Source: Protea cynaroides (Eukaryota > Streptophyta > Magnoliopsida > Proteales > Proteaceae). Taken from it: a DNA stretch of 64,000 bases. The stretch is from contig CM053276.1 of the NCBI GenBank assembly GCA_028583415.1, positions 7,594,663 through 7,658,662 on the forward strand, in the 5' to 3' direction. Shown here one piece after another: positions 21,401 through 33,468 of this stretch. A program made the translations under genes and the position numbers. Each line of letters begins with the position of its first letter. Position 1 is the stretch's first letter. Under the pieces are notes generated by a model. That model was not told the DNA's origin and made no database searches. It saw nothing but the letters and a program-made list of their open reading frames with translations.

Positions 21401-24400
21401 CACTTTGATTGGGATCTACAGCAGCCAGACATCAAGAATGCATTTCTTCATGGGGCATTAGCAGAGGAAGTGTACATGGATATTCCTCTAGGGTTTACCT
21501 CATCAGCCACTAAAGGAAAAGTATGTAAGCTGAAACGATCTCTCTATAGGCTCAAACAATCCCCTAGGGCATGGTTTGGGAGATTTCACAGAGCTATGAG
21601 TTTTGTAGGCTACAAACAAAGCAATGCTGATCGCATATTGTTCATTAAGCAGAGGGAGGGCAAAAATTTCTATTCTTATAGTATATGTTGATGATATTGT
21701 GATTACTGGTAGTGATGATGAAGAAATTAGACAGCTGAAGATTTTCTTGGGAAAGGAGTTTGAAGTTAAAGACCTAGGAAAACTGAGATATTTCCTTGGG
21801 ATTGAGGTTATTCACTCTACCAGAGGTATCTATTTGTCTCAAAGGAAGTATATACTTGATCTTCTCTTAGAGACAGGTCTCTTAGGGTGTCGGCCCTGTG
21901 AAACACCAATTGACCTTAATGTCAAAATGCAAGAAAAGACAGGTACACCAATTGACAACGAACAGTACCAACGACTAGTTGGAAAGTTGATATATATGGC
22001 TCATACTCGACCTAATATTGCTTTTGCAGTGAGCTTGGTGAGCCAATTTATGCATGATCGTTATACTTCTCATATGGATGTTGTTTATTGCATTTTGCAC
22101 TATCTCAAATCTGCTTCCAGAAGAGGAATCCTACTCACCTCTCAGGGTCATCTCAGAGTTGATGCCTACACTGATGCAGACTGGGCAAGAAATCCTGATA
22201 AAAAATCTACTTCAGGATATTGTACCTTTATTGGAGGGAACCTAGTGACTTGTTGCAGCAAGAAACAGAATGTGGTAGCCCGTTTAAGTGCAGAAGCTGA
22301 GTTTAGAGCTATGACTCAATGGATATGTGAGTTGTTATGGTTGCAGGGATTACTCAAGGATTTAGAAATTCATACCACGCAGCCTATGAGGTTATTTTGT
22401 GACAATAAAGCTGCAATCAGTATTGCTCACAATCCGGTGCAATATGATAGAACCAAGCATGTAGAAATTGAACGTCACTTTGGAAAAATTAGATAGTGGA
22501 CAGATCTATGTTCTATATGTTCAGTCCAGTGATCAAGTAGCAGACATCTTTACAAAAGGACTCCTAGCGAAGCAATTTCATCCATTATTATCCAAGTTGT
22601 GCATGGTAATATATATATACACCAACTTGAAGGGGAGTATTGAATGTCGTCCTTAGTAGGACTCTTATATTATGTTTTGTTTTCTTTGTATTTCCTTTGT
22701 TAACTAGGACTCTGACTCTTTCTTTCCTTAGTTAATTGGGACTACTAGTCTCTTTAGGACTCTTAGTGTCTCTTAGTTTGTAATCTCTCTTCTTATAAAT
22801 AAAGCTGGGATAGTGGGAGAATAATTAATCTCTCACATTCTTTTCTTATCCAACAAATCTTTATGAGTAATGAATAAATATTGCAGCAGCCTTGCCTCCA
22901 ACTTGAACTTTTGATCATGCCATATTCTAATTCTTCCCAAAATACCATCCACCTTAAGATAATAATTCATATTATATTGAAGTAACATGGTCTTTTATTC
23001 CAAAAATTAGACAAACACATGAGCACATTAAGTGCTTCCGTGTATGGTAGAAGAAAGGTTCTAAATCTCGTATCTCAACCCCGTCTCGGTGAGGTCGAGA
23101 TATTTGGGATCTCTCCGAGATTTCGCAAAGACACTGCTTTTTTAAAATACATAAGATGGAAATTTTTTGAGATTTCCGAGATCTAGGTAAGGTCGAGATT
23201 TCCGAGATTTTGAACATTAGGTAAAAGAGAATCATGTTGGGGAGGGAACACATAATTTTAGGCAATGATTACCACCTTCCTATACCAATCTAATAGTAAT
23301 AAAATTGATGATGATAATGATAATTATATGGGCAAAACTTATCAGAATGGCCCACCATGATAAGATTATCAAGACGGCCCAAATATTTTCCACATGGTAG
23401 ATCCAATGGGGCCCAAATTTGTTGACAAGTAAACCTCCAAGGTCCCCTACTCACATGTAAAACTTCAGCCCAACCAGAGTTTTCCAAGTGGCAAAATAGA
23501 GGTTTAAAAGTCAGGATTATAAGAGAGTGCACAGCAGTTGCCAGCGTACCTAAGCATGCATGGACATATATGAGGATGCCTGCCAATACACAGGAGGCAA
23601 TCTGATTCAATTAGACTCTGAAATTTGGCATGTGGCTAACCCAAGAAACGTACTAGCTATCTTCCGATTAGAATCATCACATCATCATTCCACGTGGCAC
23701 AATGAGATGGGCCACATTGGTAAGCTTATTAAGGCCAGACTGTTCAAACAAGTTCTTTCCTAATTATAATGATTATAATGGTAACAACACTAGCATAACA
23801 ATAACAAATTCTTCCACGGGTAGATCTGCAGAATAATCATTTTGTTAGTGTTGGGGCGTTGATGAAAATCAGTTCTTTGATAACTAATATCCATGGGAAT
23901 CATTCACCCAAAGAAAAATATCCATGGGAATCACAGAATTAACTACTTTTTAGAGCCACTAGATATAAAATTATCCTTTTTATTAACCAAAATGATTCCT
24001 TGTACACAAAAACATCCCCACTTTGGGAAGGAAAAGAAGAAAACCCAATAATTAACTAGTTTGGTGCTTATCTTAAACTTTAGTAATGCTTTGTTTTGTT
24101 ATTGAAAGGTTCATTTGAAGATATGGTATGTAATATAAAATAAATAAACGTCAATCATTGTATGCTATGAGATCCATAAACAATTTTTTGAGAGGAATAA
24201 TTGACTTGTCTAGAAATGACAGAGGTCATGTTTCATTTATAGAGTAAATCAGTAAAAGGATTTACATGAAAAGAAAGAAAGAAACGTAAAGGAAAGAACA
24301 CGAAAAGAAAGTAGGTGAGGTAAGCAAGGAATAAGTCAGCTTGAATCAGCACTCATATCCCCATATACATCGAACCTGGATAAAACCCATATTCCCATAT

Positions 24401-27400
24401 TACAATACTCCCCCTTAAGTTGGCACATAAATATCACGCATGCCCAGCTTGCAAACTATGGGATAAAATAATTTACCACTCAACCCTTTAGCAAAAATAT
24501 CAGCTAATTAATCTCCAGTTCTGACAAAAGGAACACAAATCAGTCCTTGCTCTAGCTTCTCCTCAATAAAATGACAATCAATTGTCAAATGTTTAGTGCG
24601 ATCGTGCTAGACAGGACTATGAGCAATACTAATCGCAGACTTGCTATCACAATAGAGCATCATCAGTAGAGGAACAGGAATAGCTAAGTCACTCATCAGT
24701 CGTTAGAGCCACATTAACTCACAAATGTCATGAGACATAGCCTGGAACTCAGCCTCGGCGCTAGACCAGGCAATAATAGCTTGTTTCTTGCTTCGTCAAG
24801 TGACCCAAGTTGCCGCAGACAAATGTACCATACCTAGTAATAGAACAACGATCATCAGAGGAGCTGCCCTAATCAACATCAGTGAAGGCCTCAACCCGTA
24901 GGTGACCATTAGAGGAGAGAAACACCCCTTTGCCGGAGCCGACTTCAAGTAACACAAGATGTGTAGCACTGCTTCCCATGGTTAGTATAAGGGCCATGCA
25001 TATACTACTGGCTGACCATGATAACAACAAAAACAATGTCAGGACAACTGTGAGAGAAGTAGATCAATTTGCCAACTAACATCTGATACTGACCCTTATC
25101 AACAGGATCCCCAACCTTGCTAGAGAGACGAACATTAGATTCGAATGGAGTATCTAAGGGCTTACAACCAAGCATCCCTATCTTTGAAAGAAGATCTAAT
25201 GTATATTTCCTCTGGGATAGGAAAAGACCCATAGTGGAGCGAGTAACCTCAATGTCGAGGAAATAGCGTAACTTCTCAAGGTCTTTGATCTCAAACTCTT
25301 GACCTAGATAAGTCTCCAAACTTGCAATCTTCTCTGTACCACTTTCAGTGACCACAATCTCATCCATGTACATAATAAGAAGAGTAATCTTATCACCAGA
25401 TCGCTTGATAAAAAGGGTATGATCAAAATGGCTTTGAGGGTAGCCATTTGACACCATGGCCTTATGAAAGCGACCGAACCAGGCATGAGGAGACTACTTT
25501 AGGCCATAGAAGGCTCGCTTCGAGAACCCAAGAGGTCCCTTGATATTCCTCCTCTTCAAGTTCACCGTAGAGAAATGCATTCTTGACGTCGAGTTGTTGT
25601 AGTTCCCAACCTAGCTTAATAGCACAGTAGAGAAATACTCGAACAGTGTTCAGCTTTGCAACAGGTGCAAAAGTCTCCTGATAGTCAAGGCCATAAGTCT
25701 GAGTAAAGCCACGAGACACTAACCGAGCCTTGTATCAATTCGCAGTACCATCCATGTTCTGCTTTAATACAAACACCCACTTACAGCTCACCATATGTTT
25801 CTAGGGAGGAAGAGGAACCAAGTCCTAAGTGCCATTCTTCTTCAAGGCTTGCATTTCTTCAACCATGGCCGCCTTCCATCTGGGATTAGTAAGAGCCTTC
25901 TGCCAGTTTCGAGGAAGAGAAACAGAAGACAAAGAAGACAAAAACCCGATAGGATGGGGACAGAGAGTCATACGACACCACTTAAGTAATAGGGTGATGT
26001 GTAAACTATACAATATCTTGTTCCCTTTCGAACAACAATGGTTAAATCAAGATATGGGTCAAAAAGACTTGGAGGAGAACGTACAAGATTATCAAATGGA
26101 GAAGGACCGGGATCAAGACCTAGATGGGGAGATGGCAAGAAGTTGGGTAGAAGAGGTGTAGTAGTGGTGTTGTCTAGGTGCTGCTGCTGCTAAGGGCGCC
26201 GAACATAGACCCGAACAGGGTTTTGTATCTCTCCTTAGACTGCTACAACCACCGAAGACACTCCCTCAGGTAACGGAGCAAGAGCGGCACATCTTCATTG
26301 CCACTGAGTACCAGATCCCTCTTGGAAGAGGAGCCGGCGAAAATTAGGAGGCAGTCTCATGGAACACCACATCCATAGTCACGAACACACACCGGGAAGG
26401 AGGGTGATAGCACCGATAACCCTTCTGAGTAGCTGAGTAGCCAACAAAAACACACTTAAGCCCACGAGGCTCCAACTTGCCAGGATGCTGATGATTCCTT
26501 GCAAAACACAGGCAACCAAACACACGTGGAGGGATGGCAAAGTTGGACAACCTCATTAAGGCAGTAACAAGAGCACAAAAATCCAAAACACGAGTCAGCA
26601 TCCGGTTTATCCATGAGGTGGTTAGAACAGCATCACTCCAATACTAAGGAGGAACCTGCATCTCAAACAAGGGAGAGCGAGCAACCTCAAGTAAAATGAT
26701 TTTGCTGCTCAGCAATACTATTCTGAGCCAAAGTGTCGACACAACTAGTCTGATGAAGAATCCCTTGAGCGGCCAGATAAGATTAGAAGGCATAATCCAT
26801 ATACTCAGTACCATTGTCGTGACGAAAGATCCGAATGGAAGCATCAAATTGTGTACGAAACACGGTTTGAAACATCTGGAAGCAGCGGAAGACCTCACTC
26901 TTGTGATGACGGAGGTAAATCAAAGTGACCCGAGTGTAACATTCGATGAAGGTAACAAACCAGTGGAATCTAGAGACAAAAGTACATCGGGTAGGGCCCC
27001 ACACATCAAAGTGAATCAGCATAAAAGGGACAACACTCATTTTATTAATACTAGAATAAACAGAGCGAGTTTGCTTGGCTAAAACACTAGCACCACAAAA
27101 AACTCCTCAGAATTACAATGCTGAGATAAATATGGAAAAACTTTAAATAGGATCCCCACTGGAGGATGGCCCAGATGCCTATGCCAAAGTAACAAGTCAG
27201 AAGCAGCTATCAGTGTGGAATCGGTTTGAAGTGCAAAACGAACAGTAAGAAGCCCATTGTCCAGCAGATAAGACCACCAGCCAATCGTTCGCCCCATCAC
27301 CGGATACTGAAAAAGACAATGGATAGGATAGAAAGTCACTTTACAATTCAGATCATAGGAAAGGAGGCTAATAGGAAAAGGTTAGTAATAAAATTCGGTA

Positions 27401-28964
27401 CATGAAGAACAGAAGACAACAGTAAAGTAGGAGAATATGCAATGGAACCCTTCCCAAAAACAGAGGAAAAAGAACCATCAGCGACACTAAACTTGTCCAT
27501 ACCAGAACAAAGAGAATACTGAGAAAAAAGACTGGGGGTACCAGTCATGTGGTCAGTGGTACCAGTGTCAATTATCCAAGGGTGAGAGACAACCGATGCA
27601 CAATGGCCACCAAAAAAGATACCTAAGGTAGCAGGGTTAAAGGCGGAGTGAACCATGGAAGTGGCGGCAGTAGAAGTAAATGGCCCAGACGAAAATGGCT
27701 CCAGACGAGTCATGAGACATCGTAGCATGGCAAGCTCATCCTGGGACAGAGAAAACTGACACTGGCAGAAGTGGGATAAATAGGATCAGACACAGACGTC
27801 TCAGAATGATGAGCCGAGGAGCCACGACCCCGACCATGACCGCACGTTGAACCAACAACTGGGTGACCATGGAGTTTCCACCAAAACTCTTTGGTATGTC
27901 GTTCCTTACCACAATAGTTGTATTGGACAAGTTCGCAGCTAGAAGAAGAGCGATAACTGGAATGAGCAGAGCCATTGCCACCATACCCAGACCCAGATCC
28001 AAAAAAAAGGGTTGAACGATCCTGAGAACAATGGGATGGCAGACTAGGTGATAACATGGTAGTGCGACGACTGTCCTCCAACTGCACCAAGGAGTAGGAC
28101 TACTCCAATGAAAGAAAAGGATCACAAATAAGCACCTGAGCGTGAATCTGGTCATAGGAAATGTTCAGGATGGCCAGAAAATTGTACACCCGATACTTGT
28201 CTTCCTACTTTTAAAATTTGGTTGCTTGGCAGTGCAGGTAGATTAAAAGGTATCATAAAAATCCAACTCCTACCATAAACTGTGCAACTCAGAGTAGTAC
28301 TGAAACAAAGAGAGATCCTATTGTTTGGTTTCATGAAGCTTCTTCCTGAGTTCATAGACTTGCGCATCATTCCTAACTTAGGAGTAGGTATCCTTGGCTG
28401 CCGTATTGATTTTGGCTGCAGTATCTAAAAGAAGGTAACCCTAAGCAATATGTGGTTGCATAGAGTTTATGAGATTGTCAAGGCGTCGTCTGGGCAGTTA
28501 TATATGAGCTAGGTGATGAACTGCCTTGCAAATGTTCAAAAGGCGACCGCCTAGGTCCCCTAGGCGTCGCCTTGGGCGCCTGGGTAGTTGCCTTATTGCC
28601 GATGTGTATGTAAATTATTAATTAAATGGAAAATTTCACATATCTCCCTTAAGGTTTTTGTTTACCCGCAATTCAACCCTCCCCCATTATCGGCCATATG
28701 TTGTTAAGTTCCTTAATGGAAAAGGTGAAAATAGTTTTTTACCCTTATACTAAAAATCAGTCTGAGAGTACATTATAATCTTGCTCTTGTACTCTTGATT
28801 CTTATTTGTATGCTATTATATTCTAACTTCTTAGTTTATTGATTTATACTTTTTTTTGTTTTTATAAATATGCTTCTTTTATGTCCTCTAGTTTATCCAT
28901 TATTTGTTGGTTTTCTCATATTAATTAGGTCATGCCTTAAATGTTGATTCTTTATGTAAGATAC

Positions 28965-29019
<55 letters not shown>

Positions 29020-29664
29020 ATTAATATAGCATTGATATTTTAGAAATAAAAAAAAAATACACCAGGAACACCTTGGTCACCTAGGCAACGCCTAGGGCAC
29101 CTAGGATGGCCTCAAACGCCTTGGGTCGCCTTATCGCCTTGACAACTATGTGAGAAAAAACATTACCAATGAATTAGCAGAGCTCCACTTCTTTTGAGAA
29201 TCATTGGCGGTTGTAGATTGTATTGTTTTGCCATTGATGTAGCCTGCATAACCACAAGAATCAATGGACAGATGACAAAATTGTGACCACAACAAATAAT
29301 TGCTCCCATCAAGACATACAAAACTCACAGAGAACGAGGGAAAATGGGTATCGCAACCTGTCTCATTAGTTCCAGAGGAGGCAGTAGTAACGTCGGACAT
29401 GATAATGGAGCAAAGAGGTCAATAATCAATCATAGCCAAAGACAAAAGTCTCTTGATACTTCATCACAGGAACATGGAGTCCTGTGAATCCATGCAAAAA
29501 TAGATAATTTTGCAAAATAGAGTTTCTCAAATCTACACCATAGTTTGATCTGAGAAACCAGCCTTAGAAAAGGCTCTCAATGGGCTAAGGCACTACCACC
29601 AAGAGTTGCTGGTGGTGGCGCACCGATAGAGAGAAGCTGGAAGTTGGAGCAGAGAGAGAGAGAA

Positions 29665-29710
<46 letters not shown>

Positions 29711-32700
29711 GAAGCTGTGAGGTTGCGAGAGAGAGAGGTCGACGCTAGGGAGGTGGCGATGCTATGAGAGAGAAAAACAGAGAGAGAAAGGGACTCTCTA
29801 GGGCTTGATTCCCAAGGAGGATCTCTGCTCTGATACCATGTTGAGAGGAATAATTGACTTGTTTAGAATGACAGAGGTAATGCTTCATTTATAGAGTAAA
29901 AGGATTTACATAAAAGGAAAGAAGAAACGTAAAGGAAATAAAACGAAAGGAAAGTAGGAGAGGTAGGCGAGGAATGAGTCAACATGAGTCAACACTCATA
30001 TCTCCACATACATCGAACCTAGATAGAACCCATATTCCCATATTACAACACAATTACTAGTTACTAGATATTTAGACATTATAGTTGTGCAGTATAAAGT
30101 GAATTGACTCCATACACACACAAGGAAGACTCACATATGTGTCTCAATTTCTTACAGTTAATAAAGTTTAAACTTAACTGAGTATTACAGTTCATTGCAT
30201 TGTTGAACATATACAGGTGCTGATACTGTGATAAGGTATTCACAAGTATTATTTTCCCCCTTCAATATAAGGATGAAAAAAAGATTTCTAACTGGGTTGG
30301 TTTTGTCAGAATTCAGATAGGAAGCACACCTTACTGTTCTTCAAAACAAGTTCAGATTTTTTCGCACTTATCTCATCGAGCCTAGCTGTTGCAACACCCA
30401 TCTTGGTCTTCAAGTCCTTGAAATTCTTATTTGTTTCATAAGCACACCACTAAAAGGTCAGTCAAAAGATCACAGTCGAGGGAGCAAAAGTCTTAATCCC
30501 GAAATTATACCACATTGTCTGCAATGGTATGCGTTCTGCTAGTTGATTTGTCTGCACAGAAGAGCTCAATATGTGAGGAAACTATAAATCTTCCATGCAA
30601 AGCAAAATATATGAGCTTTGGCACCTACACCAAAAATGTGTATATTATCTCCATTATGGTTCTCACACAAGGGCTGAGCAGAGAGGAATCTAAGGTACCC
30701 TTTCAACCACAAGGACCGAACACCAGTAAATGTCATCAGATGTTGAGAGAAGGGAACTACAAATAAATGAATATGACCTAGGTCAGGAAGTAATAAACTT
30801 CACCACTAACTGACCATAACAGCATTACCATATGGTGCCTTCCAACTTTCTGAATTCTGATGTCAAAGAATAGGCCCATGAAAATCGAAATTACTAGTGC
30901 AGGACCATTTTTGGCACATGAGATCTCCTAAACTTGGACTGATGGGTGGTAGGGGGTATATCCCAACCCTCAGAAATTATATTAATCTCATAAAATAATG
31001 CAGTTGGTATTCCTTCCACGACCTATCCAACTAATTACTCAGAATTCCTCAAAACATGCTATGACGATCTACAGTGTAATGGTCAAGTAAGCCTCCTCAA
31101 GACCTTGTTTTTATCTAATGCTTCCAGCTATAGAATTGAGAAGCCTAATTCACCATTTATAGAAGTTAATGAGAACTCTAATGTCAGCAAACATAGAGCA
31201 TATTCTAAGAGGTCATTACCTTCAATTTTTCGTTTGACCTCTCCAGTTTTTCCCTCAAGCTGTACCAGTTCCAGTCAGTAGGACAGAAAAAGAAAACTCA
31301 GAAAAATGCAGTAGTAAAATGCATGAATGTGGCAAATCTAAAGTCTTTTAATATATTTATTTTATACTCAAGACTTTTAAAAACAATAACATGTAAAATT
31401 GGAATAAGAAAAAAGAACTAGAAAAATAAAAGTTCAAGGGAATTATTTGGCTAACAATCAGCCAGTGTAGAAGTTCAATGTAAATGGAAGAGTAACTGGA
31501 AACAAAACCTTCTAGAACTTCTTAAATTTACAATTGGTCATGTTACTAGCTGATTCGCCATGATGTCGAATCTGATATTCCAACCCTTTCTTCTAGATAT
31601 GTTTTTTAGTTCTCTCAAACCTTCTTTTGTAAATGTTATTGTTCCTACATGCATAGAAGAGTTAAAATGGCCACATAAGGAAGTAATTGAGCATAAAATG
31701 AAAAATACGTTTTTTAATTAGTTTTATATAGTCATTAATACCACTAGGGTTCAACAGCACCAGTTGAGAATTATTGCAGTAACACATGAAAGTTAATGTC
31801 AGAGAGAACTATACCAATCCAAGCTCTCCCATGTGAAGCTTATTAGAGTGGATCCAGTCCTACTCAAAAGTCAGAAAAACAAATAGTAAATCACTCATTT
31901 ACAGAAGAGAAGGATATGAAATACAAAGCCACCTGGGATTATTATTACAAAAAATTTTAAGTTAACCTGCTGTTCTTGTAATTTGGCATTCATTTCCTCC
32001 ACGACCTTTATGTAGTAAGATCTATACCAGTGTAGCAAAGAAAATTATCATTTTCTCCACTTATAAAATAACATCAAAAGACAACATATGGATTTATTAT
32101 TTTATTCCCCATCTAGAATTTGGCATTTTGAGACTACCTTTTTTCTTTGAGTTTCACAGATGAACTGACCCTCTCCTGATTAATAAGCTCCAAAGCCTGT
32201 ACATTAACAAACAGAAAGAAGTTAAGAACTAAATGTGATGTATCAAAGTGCTTCATGACTTTCATTAGCAAATTCTGTTCCTAATAATGTACAAATATAA
32301 AAACTGAAATTTTGTGCATATCCATATATATTTTCTGTTTATTGCACTGAGTTTTATGAACAGTTCATCTAGTTGTGCCACACAAAAGGCTGAAATTTTG
32401 TAGACAAGTAGACCCGTAGGTCCCTGCTCCTATGTTAGCCTTCAGCTCAAATAGAGTTGGCCAGTAGCAAAATTATACTTTGGAAAATTGAGAACCATGA
32501 AAAGAGTGGGTTAATAGTTCTGCAATCCATCTTATTTACAGTTGGTGATTAATATCACTCTTTATTCTATGTTTTCCTTTCCTCTTTTTTTTTTTTTCCT
32601 TGTTTTTATATTTTTTTTTTTATCAAGCCTTGTAGTTGCCATGGATTATTCACACCAATATAAGCAACCATGAGTATGATTATTAGAGAACCAGAGTAAG

Positions 32701-33468
32701 AAAGTGAATGCAGAGGTGTGTATATAGAGGGCGAGCCTTGGTGTGACGGTAAGGTCGTCATATTGCAACATGGTGGCCATTGGGACGCCCTTTACTAATA
32801 CAGTTGATGCAGGGTTCCCAGCCATTTTAATATGATACGTTGCATTAGGATTTTCCATGTTTTAATCAAATTTTGGACAAAATAATAAATAACGAAGTTT
32901 TAGATTTAAATTTCCCGTCCCTTGATGATTTTTCACTTCTTTTTTTTTTTTTTTTTGGGGTGGGGGGGGGGGGGGGGGGGGGGTTAAAAGAATGGTAAAT
33001 TTATGGAAACCACGTTAATCATAGACTCCCAATTTCAAAGATGATGTGGAGTATAGACTGATAGCATAATAGAGAAAATGGCGGGAACTATCAAATAGAA
33101 CACCTATCAAAAGGATAGAAATAACCCGAACTGGGAGAGCAGGGAGACTCCTGCCAACCTTTAAAGTAGTAGGAGTTCTTTTTATTTTTATTTGTAGTAC
33201 GAAAGCATTCATCTGAAAATGTTTGAGAAAACCAAGAAAGTGTTAAAGGGGCAAAACCTAAATCGAGGTCTTTTTCCATGTTGCAAATCGCCGTTAGGTG
33301 TTTTTGTTCATCGACAGCGACCGTCACCACTTGATCTTCCAAATCTGCCGATAATTCAATGGAGATCAGAGAATAAGTAACATGCAGTGGTAGCAGAGAG
33401 ACAGAGATTAAATGAATACCGTTCATTTGAGAGCGTAACAGTTTCATCATCTGCATATATTCTTCCAT
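18490..33468 (-). CDS. Unrecognised coiled-coil protein, split over 15 kb
   Basis: Reading down the minus strand, exons join in phase: 33468-33420, 33344-33258, [gap], 32196-32138, 32021-31967, 31859-31815, 31259-31220, 30551-30511, 30449-30330, 20512-20465, 18863-18744, 18546-18490. A 5' UTR exon probably ends at 33600. The product, about 240 aa, starts MEEYMQMMKLLRSQMN, is rich in heptad-like E/K/L segments (for example LEEELKALSSDKAAETEYLH), and ends RCACGVEYKVEM. No enzyme motif, signal or membrane segment is visible; a structural coiled-coil role is inferred. The step from 33258 (phase 1) to 32196 (phase 0) does not fit, so one exon is missing or undetected. The 9.8-kb intron 20513-30329 houses two copia elements. 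I do not know the family. Confidence 0.72.
18864..20464. other. Intron of the coiled-coil gene, no clear element
   Basis: About 1.6 kb of AT-rich sequence. Around 19740-20110 the minus strand has a TATA-like TTATAAATAAAGG followed by leader-like sequence, which could be a degraded LTR, but I found no matching ends. Confidence 0.45.
20856..21070 (+). repeat. 5' LTR of copia element 2
   Basis: Contains a TATA-like 'CTTATAAATAATG' at 21006-21018. Short direct words (TAGGACT, CTCTTAG) recur inside. Confidence 0.9.
21145..22640 (+). pseudogene. RT and RNase H of copia element 2 (frameshifted)
   Basis: Starts with the copia RT entry 'VEEMTALRKNETWDLVELP', continues 'RYKARLVARGFTQTF', 'QQPDIKNAFLHGAL' and 'LYRLKQSPRAW'. 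A frameshift near 21665 separates this from 'VYVDDIVITGSDDEE' and RNase H ('YTDADWARNPDKKSTSGYC', 'EFRAMTQ'). A second shift near 22490 separates the tail 'VADIFTKGL'. The YVDD catalytic motif is intact. Confidence 0.9.
22641..22855 (+). repeat. 3' LTR of copia element 2
   Basis: Near-identical to 20856-21070 by eye, with 'CTTATAAATAAAG' at the TATA position and a CCAACA end. Confidence 0.9.
23056..23216. mobile_element. Probable MITE with CGAGAT-rich ends
   Basis: Left end AGGTTCTAAATCTCG..TCTCAACC pairs imperfectly with right end GGTCGAGATTTCCGAG..TGAACA over about 25 bp. The inside repeats 'GAGATTTCCGAGAT'. No clear target duplication. Confidence 0.5.
24186..24407 (-). repeat. 3' LTR of copia element 3
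   Basis: Aligns with 29839-30050 with scattered substitutions and small indels. Its outer end has mutated from CAACA to CAAAA on the minus strand. Confidence 0.9.
24440..26160 (-). pseudogene. RT and RNase H of copia element 3
   Basis: Minus-strand segments: RT N-terminus (25825-26013, 'RWKAAMVEEMQALKKNGT'), 'SRGFTQTYGLDYQETFAPVAK' region (25462-25719), then 'LKLGW..QQLDVKNAFLYGEL', and 25005-25457. The catalytic YVDD is changed to YMDE ('LLIMYMDEIVV'), so RT is dead. RNase H words are scattered in 24440-25000 in different frames. Confidence 0.85.
26161..27728 (-). pseudogene. Protease and integrase of copia element 3
   Basis: Protease core 'WIIDTGTTDHMTG' with 'VLHVPNF' (27348-27728), GAG-pre-integrase 'LLLWHRHLGHP' (27079-27339), integrase core 'HFDVWGP' and 'FRHDNGTEY' (26783-27040), and C-terminal 'FGCLCFARNHQHPGKLEPRG' (26344-26601). 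Frames change repeatedly. Confidence 0.85.
28475..29145. mobile_element. Hairpin-type DNA transposon inserted in copia gag
   Basis: Inverted ends TTGTCAAGGCG and CGCCTTGACAA, followed inward by GC-rich, self-complementary 'CCTAGGCG' and 'GGCGCC' words. The flanks TTATGAGA and CTATGTGA agree at 6 of 8 bases, a worn 8-bp duplication that would suit hAT, though MULE is possible. The 671-bp body is non-coding and contains a (TA)n tract. Confidence 0.7.
28966..29017. repeat. (TA)n microsatellite
   Basis: About 25 TA units inside the hairpin-type transposon. Confidence 0.9.
29650..29708 (-). repeat. (GA)n tract in copia element 3 leader
   Basis: Near-pure GA repeat between the primer site and gag; on the sense (minus) strand it is CT-rich. 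Confidence 0.85.
29839..30050 (-). repeat. 5' LTR of copia element 3
   Basis: Minus-strand ends TGTTGTAATATGGG and CCTCTCAACA. Followed directly by the initiator tRNA-Met primer site. Confidence 0.92.
32727..32825 (+). mobile_element. Au-like SINE 5' fragment
   Basis: Head 'GAGGGCGAGCCTTGGTGTGA' followed by CGGTAAGGTCG matches the tRNA-derived box A region of Au SINEs; 'CATGGTGGCCATTGGGA' then takes the place of the usual box B region, and 'GGGTTCCCAGCC' follows later. The 3' half with the 'GGTAAGGCTGCGTAC' word is missing. It lies in the intron where an exon of the coiled-coil gene should be. Confidence 0.62.
32941..32983. repeat. Poly-T/poly-G homopolymer run
   Basis: A T-run passes directly into a G-run of more than 20 bases. 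Homopolymers of this type are error-prone in assemblies. Confidence 0.8.

Larger units (their letters stand above)
20856..22855 (+). mobile_element. Deleted copia element 2 with only RT-RNase H
   Basis: LTRs 20856-21070 and 22641-22855 (215 bp each, TGAATGTCGTCC..CAACA) are very similar. A polypurine tract, AAGGGGAG, precedes the right LTR at 22631-22638. The body is only 1.57 kb: gag, protease and integrase are gone and RT starts almost at the left LTR. The bases next to the LTRs (TTTGT and AATCT) do not match, so no target duplication is seen. It sits in an intron of the minus-strand coiled-coil gene. Confidence 0.9.
27710..29400 (-). pseudogene. gag of copia element 3, split by a transposon
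   Basis: N-terminal part 29400-29146 has 'LDGSNYLLWSQ', a copia gag signature. The frame is cut at 29145 by the 28475-29145 element. The remainder (28370-27710) is frameshifted; a zinc-knuckle-like 'CGKERHTKEFWWKLHGHP' occurs near 27890. Confidence 0.8.
24186..30050 (-). mobile_element. Complete copia element 3, minus strand, decayed coding
   Basis: LTRs 24186-24407 and 29839-30050 with perfect flanking duplications CAATT (24181-24185 and 30051-30055). On the minus strand the primer site TGGTATCAGAGC (29827-29838) directly follows the 5' LTR and the polypurine tract AAGGGGGAG precedes the 3' LTR. The body carries gag, protease, integrase, RT and RNase H with many stops and frameshifts. A 671-bp hairpin-type transposon has broken gag. 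The whole sits in the 9.8-kb intron of a gene on the same strand. Confidence 0.93.
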
